This document shows, one piece after another, positions 7,647 to 15,231 of a stretch of 33,718 nucleotides of DNA; the first letter of the stretch is position 1; each line of letters begins with the position of its first letter. Below the pieces are notes generated by a model, which worked only from the letters and a program-made list of their open reading frames with translations, made no database searches and was not told where the DNA came from. The position numbers and the translations under genes are program-made. The DNA is from Pseudomonas sp. GM84 (GTDB lineage: Bacteria > Pseudomonadota > Gammaproteobacteria > Pseudomonadales > Pseudomonadaceae): contig NZ_AKJC01000328.1 in NCBI RefSeq assembly GCF_000282535.1, forward strand, positions 1 to 33,718, written 5' to 3'.

Positions 7647-8549
7647 ATGTTCCGTTCCGCCTTCGCCCTGCTGCTGGCCTGTGCCGTCCCTCTGATGGCC
7701 CTGGCCGACACCGGCAAACCCCTGCGCATCGGTATCACCCTGCACCCTTACTACAGCTACGTGAGCAATATCGTCGGCGACAAGGCCGAGGTGGTGCCGC
7801 TGATTCCAGCGGGCTTCAACCCCCACGCCTATGAGCCACGGGCCGAGGACATCAAGCGCATCGGCACCCTGGATGTCGTGGTGCTCAACGGCGTCGGCCA
7901 TGACGACTTCGCCGACCGGATGATCGCCGCCAGCGAAAAACCCGACATCAAGACCATCGAGGCCAACCAGAACGTGCCGCTGCTGGCGGCCACCGGCATC
8001 GCTGCCCGCGGCGCCGGCAAGGTGGTCAACCCGCATACCTTCCTGTCGATCAGCACCACCATCGCCCAGGTCAACAACATCGCCCGCGAGCTGGGCAAGC
8101 TCGACCCGGACAACGCCAAGTTCTACACGCAAAATGCCCGCGCCTATGCCAAGCGCCTGCGCGCGCTGCGCGCCGAGGCGCTGGCCAAGGTCACCGAAGC
8201 CCCGGATGCCACCTTCCGCGTGGCCACCATCCATGCCGCCTACGACTACCTGGTGCGTGACTTCGGCCTGGAAGTGACCGCGGTGGTCGAGCCGGCCCAC
8301 GGGATCGAGCCGAGCCCGGCGCAGCTGAAAAAGACCATCGACCAGCTCAAGGCGCTGGACGTCAAGGTGATCTTCTCGGAGATGGACTTCCCGTCCGCCT
8401 ACGTCGAGACCATCCAGCGCGAATCCGGCGTGCGCCTGTACCCGCTGACGCACATTTCCTATGGCGAATACACCAAGGAAAAGTACGAAGTGGAGATGAA
8501 GCGCAACCTCGACACGGTGGTGCGCGCCATTCAGGAGAACCGCGCATGA
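7647..8549 (+). CDS. fpvC: Metal ABC transporter substrate-binding protein FpvC
   Basis: A 300-residue periplasmic binding protein of the ZnuA/TroA cluster (PF01297). The signal peptide is residues 1-20 (ALA end). It has the conserved metal-site features of the family: NPHAYEP near residue 53, NPHTF near 129, a His in ATIHAAYDY, and EMDFPSA near the C-terminal lobe. FpvC and FpvF are the two binding proteins of the Fpv importer; they bind ferri-pyoverdine and/or the iron released from it. It is separated from fpvK by only 17 bases, which hold the AAGGAA ribosome binding site. Confidence 0.92.
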   Translation: MFRSAFALLLACAVPLMALADTGKPLRIGITLHPYYSYVSNIVGDKAEVVPLIPAGFNPHAYEPRAEDIKRIGTLDVVVLNGVGHDDFADRMIAASEKPDIKTIEANQNVPLLAATGIAARGAGKVVNPHTFLSISTTIAQVNNIARELGKLDPDNAKFYTQNARAYAKRLRALRAEALAKVTEAPDATFRVATIHAAYDYLVRDFGLEVTAVVEPAHGIEPSPAQLKKTIDQLKALDVKVIFSEMDFPSAYVETIQRESGVRLYPLTHISYGEYTKEKYEVEMKRNLDTVVRAIQENRA

Positions 8550-9295
8550 CCGCCGCCGCCAACCTTGTCACGCCCGGCGGCCCGCGCATCGACTTCGCCG
8601 GCATCGACCTGACCCTGGGCCGCACGCGCATCCTCGAAGAGGTCAGCTTCAGCGTCGCCGTCGGCAGCGTGCATGCCATCGTCGGTCCCAATGGCGGGGG
8701 CAAGAGTTCGCTGATCAAGACCCTGCTCGGGCAGATGCCGCACCAGGGCCAACTGACCCTGCACTGGCCCGGCGAGCACCAGGTGGTCGGCTACGTACCC
8801 CAGGCACTGGAGTTCGACCGTGGCCTGCCGATGACCGTGGACGACTTCATGGCCGCCATGTGCCAACGGCGCCCGGCCTTTCTCGGCCTGTCGCGGCATG
8901 TTCGCCCGGCCGTCGACGCAGCCTTGGCGCGGGTGGGCATGCTCGACAAACGCAAACGGCGCATGGGTGCGCTGTCCGGCGGCGAGCGCCAGCGCGTGCT
9001 GCTGGCCCAAGGTTTGATCCCGGAGCCGCAATTGCTGGTACTCGACGAGCCGATGTCGGCGCTCGACGAAGCCGGGATTCAAGTGTTCGAACAGCTGCTC
9101 AATGGCTGGCGCCAGGCCGGCACCACCGTGTTGTGGATCGAGCATGACCTGGAAGCGGTATTGCGCCTGGCCGACCGGGTCACCGGGCTGAACCGCCGGG
9201 TGCTGTTCGATGCCCCACCCGTCCAGGCCCTGACCCCCGAGCGCCTGCTCGGCCTGTTCTCCGTCCACCCGCGCAGCGAGAGCCTCGCCTCATGA
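8546..9295 (+). CDS. fpvD: ABC transporter ATP-binding protein FpvD
   Basis: A 249-residue cytoplasmic ATPase. The Walker A motif GPNGGGKSS is at 47-55, the signature LSGGERQ at 143-149, Walker B LLVLDEP at 163-169 and the switch His at 200. It energises the FpvE permease. The start overlaps the fpvC stop by four bases and its own stop overlaps fpvE, so translation is probably coupled. It belongs to the zinc/manganese/iron ABC-3 class. Confidence 0.93.
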   Translation: MTAAANLVTPGGPRIDFAGIDLTLGRTRILEEVSFSVAVGSVHAIVGPNGGGKSSLIKTLLGQMPHQGQLTLHWPGEHQVVGYVPQALEFDRGLPMTVDDFMAAMCQRRPAFLGLSRHVRPAVDAALARVGMLDKRKRRMGALSGGERQRVLLAQGLIPEPQLLVLDEPMSALDEAGIQVFEQLLNGWRQAGTTVLWIEHDLEAVLRLADRVTGLNRRVLFDAPPVQALTPERLLGLFSVHPRSESLAS

Positions 9296-10191
9296 GTTAT
9301 GAAGCATTCCGCCAACTGGTCCAGGAATGGGCCGGCGCTGGCTACCTGCCGGAGGCGCTGGCCTACGGTTTCGTGATCAACGCGCTGCTGGCCGGGCTGA
9401 TGATCGGCCCGGTGCTGGGCGGCCTGGGCACCCTGGTGGTGGTCAAGCGCTTTGCCTTCTTCTCCGAAGCCGTCGGCCATGCCGCGCTCACGGGCGTTGC
9501 CATCGGCATCCTGCTCGGCGAACCCTACACCGGCCCCTACGGCAGCCTGTTCGGCTACTGCCTGCTGTTCGGCATCCTGCTCAACTTCCTGCGCAACCGC
9601 ACCGGGCTGTCGCCCGATACGCTGATCGGCGTGTTCCTTTCGGTGTCGCTGGCGCTGGGCGCCAGCCTGCTGCTGATGCTGGCCGGCAAGATCAACGTGC
9701 ACATCCTCGAGAACGTGCTGTTCGGCTCGGTACTGACCGTCAGCGCCCAGGACCTGGTAGTACTGGGCATCGTCGCGGTGCTGGTGCTGGCGCTGTCCCT
9801 GCCGCTGTACAACCGCATCATGCTGGCCAGCTTCAACCCGCAGCTGGCGGCGGTGCGCGGCGTGGCGGTGAAGACCCTGGACTACCTGTTCGTGGTACTG
9901 GTGACCCTGGTCACCGTGGCCTCGGTGAAGGTGATCGGGGCGATCCTGGTCGGTGCCTTGCTGGTGATTCCGGCGGCGGCGGCACGGCTGGTCAGCCAGT
10001 CGCTCAAGGGCTTTTTCTTCATCTCGGTGCTGATCGCCACCCTGAGCACACTGCTGGGCATTCTGCTGCCGATCATGTTCGACCTGCCGGTGCCGTCCGG
10101 TGCCGCGATCATTCTGGTTGCGGGTATCTGCTTCGCCCTCGCCGCCCTGGCGCGCGCCCTCGTTCCACGCCTGCAAGGAAACCCGGCATGA
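9292..10191 (+). CDS. fpvE: Metal ABC transporter permease FpvE
   Basis: A 299-residue ABC-3 family (ZnuB/TroC-like) inner-membrane permease with about eight hydrophobic helices. Family features are the early VKRFAFFSEAVGHAALTGVAIG segment and the later VKVIGAILVGALLVIPAAAARL segment. It forms the channel for iron released from pyoverdine, with FpvD as the ATPase. It overlaps fpvD and fpvF by ATGA junctions. Confidence 0.93.
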   Translation: MSYEAFRQLVQEWAGAGYLPEALAYGFVINALLAGLMIGPVLGGLGTLVVVKRFAFFSEAVGHAALTGVAIGILLGEPYTGPYGSLFGYCLLFGILLNFLRNRTGLSPDTLIGVFLSVSLALGASLLLMLAGKINVHILENVLFGSVLTVSAQDLVVLGIVAVLVLALSLPLYNRIMLASFNPQLAAVRGVAVKTLDYLFVVLVTLVTVASVKVIGAILVGALLVIPAAAARLVSQSLKGFFFISVLIATLSTLLGILLPIMFDLPVPSGAAIILVAGICFALAALARALVPRLQGNPA

Positions 10192-11057
10192 ACCTGAAAC
10201 GACTGACCCTGGCCCTGGCCTTGGCCGGCCTGCCCTCGCTGGCCGCTGCCACGCAAGTGCTGACCACCCTGCCCGTCACCCATAGCCTGGCCACGGCCTT
10301 GCTCGCCGGCACGTCGGTAGCGCTCACCCGCGCCGCGCCGGCCAACCTGCCGGCCAGCCGCCAGCCTGCGTACTTCAGCAGCCGTGGTGGCGCCAGCCTG
10401 GCCAAGGCCGCGCAGCAGGCCGACGCGGTGATCGGCGTGCGTTCGATCTGGCGCGATGACCCGCTTTACCCGATGGCCAGGCGCAGCAACATCCGCATCG
10501 TCGAAATCGACGCCGCGCGCCCGGTGGACGGTGCGTTGCCGGGCATCGCGGTGACCGGCGACGATGCCTACAGTGCGTACCCGTGGCTGAACCCGACCAA
10601 CCTGGGGCGCATGGCCGATGTGCTGGCCAACGACCTGGAGCGCCTGGCGCCGGCCGAAAAGGTCAAAATCCAGGGCAATCTGGCGGGGCTCAAGCGTCAG
10701 TTGCTGGCGCTGACGGCCGACAGCCAGACGCAGTTGGCGCAGGTCGACAACCTGTCTGTGGTGAGCCTGTCCGAGCGTCTGGGGTATCTGGCCAGCGGGA
10801 TGAACCTGGATGTGGTGGAACAGCCGTTGCCGGCCGATGGCAAGTGGGATGAGGCGGCGCTCAAGGCATTCGGCGACAACTTGAAGGAGCAGGATGTGGC
10901 GCTGGTGCTGGACCATCGGCAGCCGGAGGCGGCGGTGGCCGAGGTGATCAAGGCCAGTGGAGCGAAGCTGCTGGTGGTGGAGAGTGATCCGGAGGATGCC
11001 GTGAGCGGGCTCAAGGCCAGTGTCGATCAAGTGGTTGGGGCATTGAGCGAGGGTTGA
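10188..11057 (+). CDS. fpvF: Second metal-binding periplasmic protein FpvF
   Basis: A 289-residue periplasmic protein, the second and more divergent ZnuA-type binding protein of the operon. The signal peptide is residues 1-20. It keeps the fold (DNLSVVSLSERLGYLASGMNL, VALVLDHRQPEAAVAEVI) but lacks the canonical NPHxY metal-His motif seen in FpvC; YPWLNPTNLGRMADVLA occupies the equivalent stretch. This fits the reported joint binding of pyoverdine by FpvC and FpvF, with different roles. It is the last gene of the operon, followed by a REP pair instead of a clear U-tract terminator. Confidence 0.9.
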   Translation: MNLKRLTLALALAGLPSLAAATQVLTTLPVTHSLATALLAGTSVALTRAAPANLPASRQPAYFSSRGGASLAKAAQQADAVIGVRSIWRDDPLYPMARRSNIRIVEIDAARPVDGALPGIAVTGDDAYSAYPWLNPTNLGRMADVLANDLERLAPAEKVKIQGNLAGLKRQLLALTADSQTQLAQVDNLSVVSLSERLGYLASGMNLDVVEQPLPADGKWDEAALKAFGDNLKEQDVALVLDHRQPEAAVAEVIKASGAKLLVVESDPEDAVSGLKASVDQVVGALSEG

Positions 11058-11070
11058 TGTCGCCTTCACC

Positions 11071-11166
11071 GGCCCTTTCGCGGGACAAGCCCGCTCCCAC
11101 AGGGACCCCACAGCCCTGGAGAGCAGTGGTGTACCTGTGGGAGCGGGCTTGTCCCGCGAAAGGGCC
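11071..11166. repeat. REP pair between convergent genes
   Basis: Two inverted copies (11071-11103 and 11133-11166) of GGCCCTTTCGCGGGACAAGC...CCCACAGG face each other. They lie between fpvF and the convergent DUF1615 gene, and could fold into a long hairpin protecting or terminating both transcripts. Confidence 0.9.
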
Positions 11167-11177
11167 TGTACAGACTG

Positions 11178-12260
11178 CTAGCGCTTCATGCAGCGCTGAT
11201 AACGCTCATCCACCCTGCCGGCAAACCACGCGGTAGTCAGCTTGCGTGTAATCTTCGGGCTCTTCAGCTCGATCCCCGGCAACACCGCCCGCGGCACCGG
11301 TTTGCCCGCTGCCGCATCGGCCAGGGCGAACACCCCGCTGTACAGCTTGCTGTCCTCGAACGCCAGGCGATCACCCAGTTCCAGCTGGTTGCGGATCTGC
11401 GTATTGCGCAGCCCCAGCTTCACCCCCAGCTTGCGCGCCGCCTGCTCGGTACTGCCGGGCATGATCGAGCCCGGCGCGATCAGGTCGCCATCGAGCGCCA
11501 GCTTGATCCCCGTCGCCTTGCTCAACGCCGCCTGAAACGCGGCGTTGCGGCTGGCGTACCAGCCCGCGTTGAAATCGGCGAAGCGGTAGAGCTGACGTTC
11601 ATAGGAGGCGGGGTAACCCAACAAGTGAGCAATGCCGAAGTACATGCCACCTCGGCGAGTGAACACTTCCTGGCGAATCGTGCCTTCATAGGTGTAGGGA
11701 TAGTCTTTGGCGTGTTGCTCGGCGAACTCGACGCTGACTTGCATCGGCCCACCCGTGTGCACCGGGTTGAGTCCACCGAGCAAGGTCTTGCCCAGCGGCA
11801 AGCCGGCGGTGACTTCGTCGTACAGCGCGCTCAGCTGTTTCTCGCTGCGTACCGCGAGCAAGCGCTGCTGGTAGGTCTGCCCGTTGCCTGAAGTAGTGTT
11901 CAGCGCGCCGTCGACCAGCAGCCGCGGCACATGCATCCCAGCGGCGCGGCGGTCGATTTCCGCGCGGGCGATGCGGCCCAGGTTGGGCACCTGCGGGTCG
12001 GCGTTGAAGGTCGACTCCTGCTCGGTGACCGCCAGCACCGCGCACAGGTTGCTCTTGCTCGGTGCGATGCGCTGGGCCTCGAACGCCTGCTGGATATCCC
12101 TGGCCCAGCCTTCGCGGTCCTTGGCCTGGGCCGGCAGCAGGCGCAACAGCTGGGCATGCACTTTCGCAGGGTCGGCCTCGACTTCTTCTTCGCGCCGCCC
12201 GACGCAGCCTTGCAACAGCGCCAGGGCCATCAGGCCCGCGGTGAGGAGCCGAGCGTTCAG
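11178..12260 (-). CDS. DUF1615 family lipoprotein
   Basis: The protein is 360 residues if translation begins at the CTG at 12260, or 350 from the first ATG at 12230. From the CTG the N-terminus reads MNARLLTAGLMALALLQGC, a textbook lipoprotein signal with lipobox LLQGC. From the ATG the signal would lack its basic residues and be only eight long. The CTG overlaps the stop of the upstream hydrolase gene (CTGA), suggesting coupled translation. The mature part matches DUF1615: helical repeats, an E-S-T segment (TEQESTFNADPQVPNLG) with a lysozyme-like look, and GGPMQVSVEFA. The family function is not established; a cell-wall role is possible. Confidence 0.8.
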   Translation of the reverse strand: MNARLLTAGLMALALLQGCVGRREEEVEADPAKVHAQLLRLLPAQAKDREGWARDIQQAFEAQRIAPSKSNLCAVLAVTEQESTFNADPQVPNLGRIARAEIDRRAAGMHVPRLLVDGALNTTSGNGQTYQQRLLAVRSEKQLSALYDEVTAGLPLGKTLLGGLNPVHTGGPMQVSVEFAEQHAKDYPYTYEGTIRQEVFTRRGGMYFGIAHLLGYPASYERQLYRFADFNAGWYASRNAAFQAALSKATGIKLALDGDLIAPGSIMPGSTEQAARKLGVKLGLRNTQIRNQLELGDRLAFEDSKLYSGVFALADAAAGKPVPRAVLPGIELKSPKITRKLTTAWFAGRVDERYQRCMKR

Positions 12261-12808
12261 GGCTGCTCACCGACCATGTAGGTCTTGCTGATGTGGCGGA
12301 ACTGGGGATGGCTGGCATTGCCCAGCAGTTCGAACAGGACCATTTCACGGGTCACCAACTGCGCACCCGCCTGGGCCATGCGCGCCAGCCCTGCGGCCTT
12401 GTTGGCCGGGGTGCGGCTGTCGCAAGCGTCCTCGACCACGAACACCTGCTTGCCCAGGCCCAGCAGGCCGAGCACGGTTTGCAGGACACAGACATGGGTT
12501 TCCATGCCGCAGACGATCACCTGCTCGCGCGCCAGCAGGCTGTCGGGCAGGCACTGGGCAGCCACGCAGGAAAAATGGGTTTTCTCCACCACTTCGGCGC
12601 TCGGTGCCACCGCGAGCAGCTCAGGCAGCGTGTGCCCCAGGCCTTTGGGGTACTGTTCGGAAATCACTGTCGGCAGTTCCAGGTCGGCGCAAGCCGCCAG
12701 CAACCAGCGTGCGCGTGCACGGGTGCCTTCGGGGTCGCTCATGGCGCCGATGAGTTTTTCCTGGATGTCGACGGCCAGCAGCGTGGCCTTCTGATAATCG
12801 ATCAACAT
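12257..12808 (-). CDS. Isochorismatase-family cysteine hydrolase
   Basis: A 183-residue cytoplasmic hydrolase with the complete catalytic triad of the family: Asp14 (VDIQ), Lys76 (EKTHF) and Cys107 (GMETHVCV). It is a short YcaC-type protein without the aryl-carrier domain of siderophore isochorismatases, so a role in catecholate synthesis is unlikely; the substrate is unknown. The ribosome binding site AGGGTAGAG lies in the right arm of a hairpin just upstream. The next gene starts within its stop codon. Confidence 0.88.
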   Translation of the reverse strand: MLIDYQKATLLAVDIQEKLIGAMSDPEGTRARARWLLAACADLELPTVISEQYPKGLGHTLPELLAVAPSAEVVEKTHFSCVAAQCLPDSLLAREQVIVCGMETHVCVLQTVLGLLGLGKQVFVVEDACDSRTPANKAAGLARMAQAGAQLVTREMVLFELLGNASHPQFRHISKTYMVGEQP

Positions 12809-12814
12809 GCTCTA

Positions 12815-12850
12815 CCCTGCCCGAAAAGCCTAAGGCTCTCGCAGGCAGGG
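12815..12850 (-). other. Hairpin covering the ribosome binding site of the hydrolase gene
   Basis: On the minus strand CCCTGCC (12850-12844) pairs with GGCAGGG (12821-12815), with an inner stem AGCCTTAGGCT between. The distal arm contains the AGGG of the hydrolase ribosome binding site. There is no U-tract, so it may tune translation or partly stop transcription from the toxin-like genes. Confidence 0.45.
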
Positions 12851-12861
12851 CACGCCGTCAA

Positions 12862-14193
12862 TCAGTCACTGAGCATGAAGTTGAATGACACCATGCGATG
12901 GTCCGAGTCCATCAGATCCAGCACTTGTCCAGGCTCAGGTACCTGCGCCAGGTCAGAGGTGAGCGAATAGTTGAGCATGGACACCGGTCGGTTGCTCGGG
13001 TGGGTTGGGCCCTGGGCAAGCACCAGCTCGGCAATACCCTGTGGAGCGATCCAGTTCCTGCTCTCGGGATGCTCAGGTGTTGGCTCACGAGGGTCACGGT
13101 TGAAGTCGCCCAGCAAGATGAAAGGTGTATCCGTGTGCCAGACCACTTCACGCAGCACTCTCGGGCTGTTCGGGCCACCACCTGAAATAGCATGGAAACT
13201 GTAAACGGTCATATCGGTACGCATCCCTGGCAAGCGAATGCGCAGCCCCAGCACCGGCCTCGGCGACAGCAGCCCCGAGGGTGACTGGGCGCCGTCGGCG
13301 ATTACCGTCACGCCCGTCACGCTCACATCGCTGTTCACCATCATCGCCACGCGCACGCGTTGCCTGCCGACTTCCAGGTAATACAGCATGTAGTTCTCCG
13401 GGCGACCGGAGGTTCCGACCTCCCAGCGCCAGCGATTGACTTCATGCGCGCCACCAAACTGGTCACTGACGCTGAGCTGTGCCTCATGCCGGGCAGATAT
13501 TGGCGGCGCGCCCGCTTCCTGCAACGCGATCACATGGTGCTGGCGAATTCGATGTAGCAAATGAGCGCGGAACTTGTCGGTCTGCGTTGCCGAGGTGCCT
13601 TGCATGTTGAAGGTTGCCGCACGCAATTGAACAGGCGGGTTTCTGCCGCGCTGCCAGCCGATTATCGCCTGCACACCGGTGCCTGGGTCGTGCAGCCGTG
13701 CCCGGTGGTAACGGGTAATGCTTCCCCGCAGTTCGATGCTCGCACGCCAAGGCCCCCAGGCAGCGGTGACTGCAATTCGCAACAGGCGCAATGCATCGCT
13801 GGGATCAAGCCGCTGCGGCCCATGGTCGCTGCGCAGCCCGGACATGATCAATGCGTGATGGATGTTGTACACCCGCAGCAACACCGCCAGGCTCTGCTCG
13901 CGACGTGCCGCCTGAAGGCCGGCAATGATGCCCGGCTCGTTGTACAGACGCTGCAACAGTGCCGTCAGGCCTTGTGCTGCATCTGCCTGTTCACTCCAGT
14001 TGCTGCTGCGCATGAACTCGCTGGAGATGTGGTAGCTGACATAGGCCGCCGAATGAGGCGCATCGGCTGGGGCTGTGGTCAGCAGGTGAAACAACTCACG
14101 AAAAAGGCGCTCAAGTTCGGCATTGAATTCGGTGTCGCCGAGCGAGCGCAGTAAAAGCCCGGCGCCCCCTCGAATGCGAAAATTGACTGGCAT
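12862..14193 (-). CDS. CdtB-like nuclease with an unrecognised N-terminal domain
   Basis: A 443-residue protein. Residues about 188-443 match cytolethal distending toxin subunit B, a DNase-I-fold (EEP) enzyme that cuts host nuclear DNA. Seen in order are RAATFNMQGTSA (191-202), LQEAGAPP with catalytic Glu226, SFHAISGGGPNSPR with His334, LGDFNRDP with Asp363 and Asn365, and DSDHRMVSF with Asp430-His431. All catalytic and metal residues are present, and the HAxSGGP and ATxNxQG patterns favour CdtB over a general EEP nuclease or sphingomyelinase. Residues 1-185 are mostly helical, with many Leu/Arg, and match no domain I know. There is no signal peptide. The start has AGGAG eight bases upstream. 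It is 32 bases from the upstream propeller-like gene. Base composition is slightly less GC-rich than in flanking genes. The fold and class are fairly sure; toxin activity is inferred. Confidence 0.85.
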   Translation of the reverse strand: MPVNFRIRGGAGLLLRSLGDTEFNAELERLFRELFHLLTTAPADAPHSAAYVSYHISSEFMRSSNWSEQADAAQGLTALLQRLYNEPGIIAGLQAARREQSLAVLLRVYNIHHALIMSGLRSDHGPQRLDPSDALRLLRIAVTAAWGPWRASIELRGSITRYHRARLHDPGTGVQAIIGWQRGRNPPVQLRAATFNMQGTSATQTDKFRAHLLHRIRQHHVIALQEAGAPPISARHEAQLSVSDQFGGAHEVNRWRWEVGTSGRPENYMLYYLEVGRQRVRVAMMVNSDVSVTGVTVIADGAQSPSGLLSPRPVLGLRIRLPGMRTDMTVYSFHAISGGGPNSPRVLREVVWHTDTPFILLGDFNRDPREPTPEHPESRNWIAPQGIAELVLAQGPTHPSNRPVSMLNYSLTSDLAQVPEPGQVLDLMDSDHRMVSFNFMLSD

Positions 14194-14225
14194 GACCCAC
14201 TCCTGCTTTCAAAGGCGTGATCGAC

Positions 14226-15155
14226 TCAGACCGATGGGAAGATGAGGTTCAGTTCGCCGTCCACCACTGCCGCGGCGGGGATGCCTTTGACCACCAGGCC
14301 AATGCTCCGGTCGACCCGGCCCAGGACATTGCCGTCATAGCGATAGAGGTCTAGCGTGCCCTCGACGTCACCGTCGTGCAGATCGCCCATGCTTTGCTCG
14401 GTTGGCGCGCTCACCGACAGGGTTTGATCAGCGGATTGCAGGTTGGCGTATGCCAGCGTCAGCAGGCCGTCATGCACAAACACGGCAGGCATGCAGTGGT
14501 AGGGTTTGTCGACCAGTAGTTGCCCACGGCTCCAGCCGTTGTCACCGTCGAACCTGATCACCGACAAGCCCTGTTCACTCTGGTAGAAAACATGCAGGAG
14601 CCGCTGGTAGGTACAAACGACTGGGTCCCAGAGCGAGCGTGCCAGTCTGCTCTGCCCCTCCGGATGGACATGCCCCTGACGGAGCCAGTCAAGTCCCGTC
14701 GTCGAACTGCCCCACCGTAACTCGCCGTACCCAGGCTCTCGCGAGAATAGATACAGTTTGCCATTGAGCTCGGCTACGGATGGGGAGCCAAAGACATTCA
14801 TGCTCATGTCCAAATGAATCCGAATGTCCGCGCCCGGTTGCCAGTGCAGTACCTTCGAGCCGTTGCTACTGGTGATCGGCTTATTGGCTTCGGCACTGGT
14901 GAATACATGAATGCGGCCGTTGTAGGCATAGACTGCTGGCAAACCCGAAAGACTCGGGAACTTCAGATCGACAGGGACGCTCCAGGCACCCGTCGCGAGC
15001 CTTGAGGTCATCATCACCTCATTGCCTTCACCAAAATAGAAGCAATACAGCACGTTACCCATGGCCAGCAGTCGACAGCCTTTTGGCGAACAAACAGGCA
15101 GGGGCAAGGAAGCATTCAACAAGCCAAGGTGGGAAACAGCGCGATGCAGCGTCAT
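14226..15155 (-). CDS. Beta-propeller (lectin-like) protein, probable partner of the CdtB-like protein
   Basis: A 309-residue protein built of about five to six degenerate repeats of 45-55 residues. Each has the pattern P-A-V-x(4)-G-x-L/I-x-V/L-F ... L-x-W. Examples start near residues 25, 72, 124, 177, 222 and 291 (GLPAVYAYNGRIHVF, GSPSVAELNGKLYLF, MPAVFVHDGLLTLAY, IPAAAVVDGELNLIF). This is the look of a beta-propeller, as in PLL/fucose-binding-type lectins or sialidase-like repeats. The last repeat is half-length and could close the ring with the N-terminus. No signal peptide or catalytic motif is seen. A GAGGT ribosome binding site precedes the ATG. The gene order suggests it is the binding or carrier subunit for the CdtB-like enzyme; that is inference. 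Confidence 0.65.
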   Translation of the reverse strand: MTLHRAVSHLGLLNASLPLPVCSPKGCRLLAMGNVLYCFYFGEGNEVMMTSRLATGAWSVPVDLKFPSLSGLPAVYAYNGRIHVFTSAEANKPITSSNGSKVLHWQPGADIRIHLDMSMNVFGSPSVAELNGKLYLFSREPGYGELRWGSSTTGLDWLRQGHVHPEGQSRLARSLWDPVVCTYQRLLHVFYQSEQGLSVIRFDGDNGWSRGQLLVDKPYHCMPAVFVHDGLLTLAYANLQSADQTLSVSAPTEQSMGDLHDGDVEGTLDLYRYDGNVLGRVDRSIGLVVKGIPAAAVVDGELNLIFPSV

Positions 15156-15231
15156 GAAGGTACCTCGCCAAGATCAAGTGAGGTGCCATTAAGTCGGTGT
15201 GGCGAACACACGTATGTCGCTGCAATCCTGG

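Noticed and set aside
9327..10187. Alternate-frame extension upstream of fpvF
   Set aside because: It lies within fpvE, whose frame gives a clear ABC-3 permease. fpvF starts with its own signal peptide at 10188.
11071..11166. Repeated palindromes considered as a CRISPR or IS end
   Set aside because: The copies are inverted pairs scattered singly in intergenic spaces without regular spacers, no cas genes and no transposase. They fit REP elements.
12257..12808. Isochorismatase-type protein considered as a catecholate siderophore enzyme
   Set aside because: It is a short single-domain hydrolase without the aryl-carrier domain and with no DHB synthesis genes nearby.
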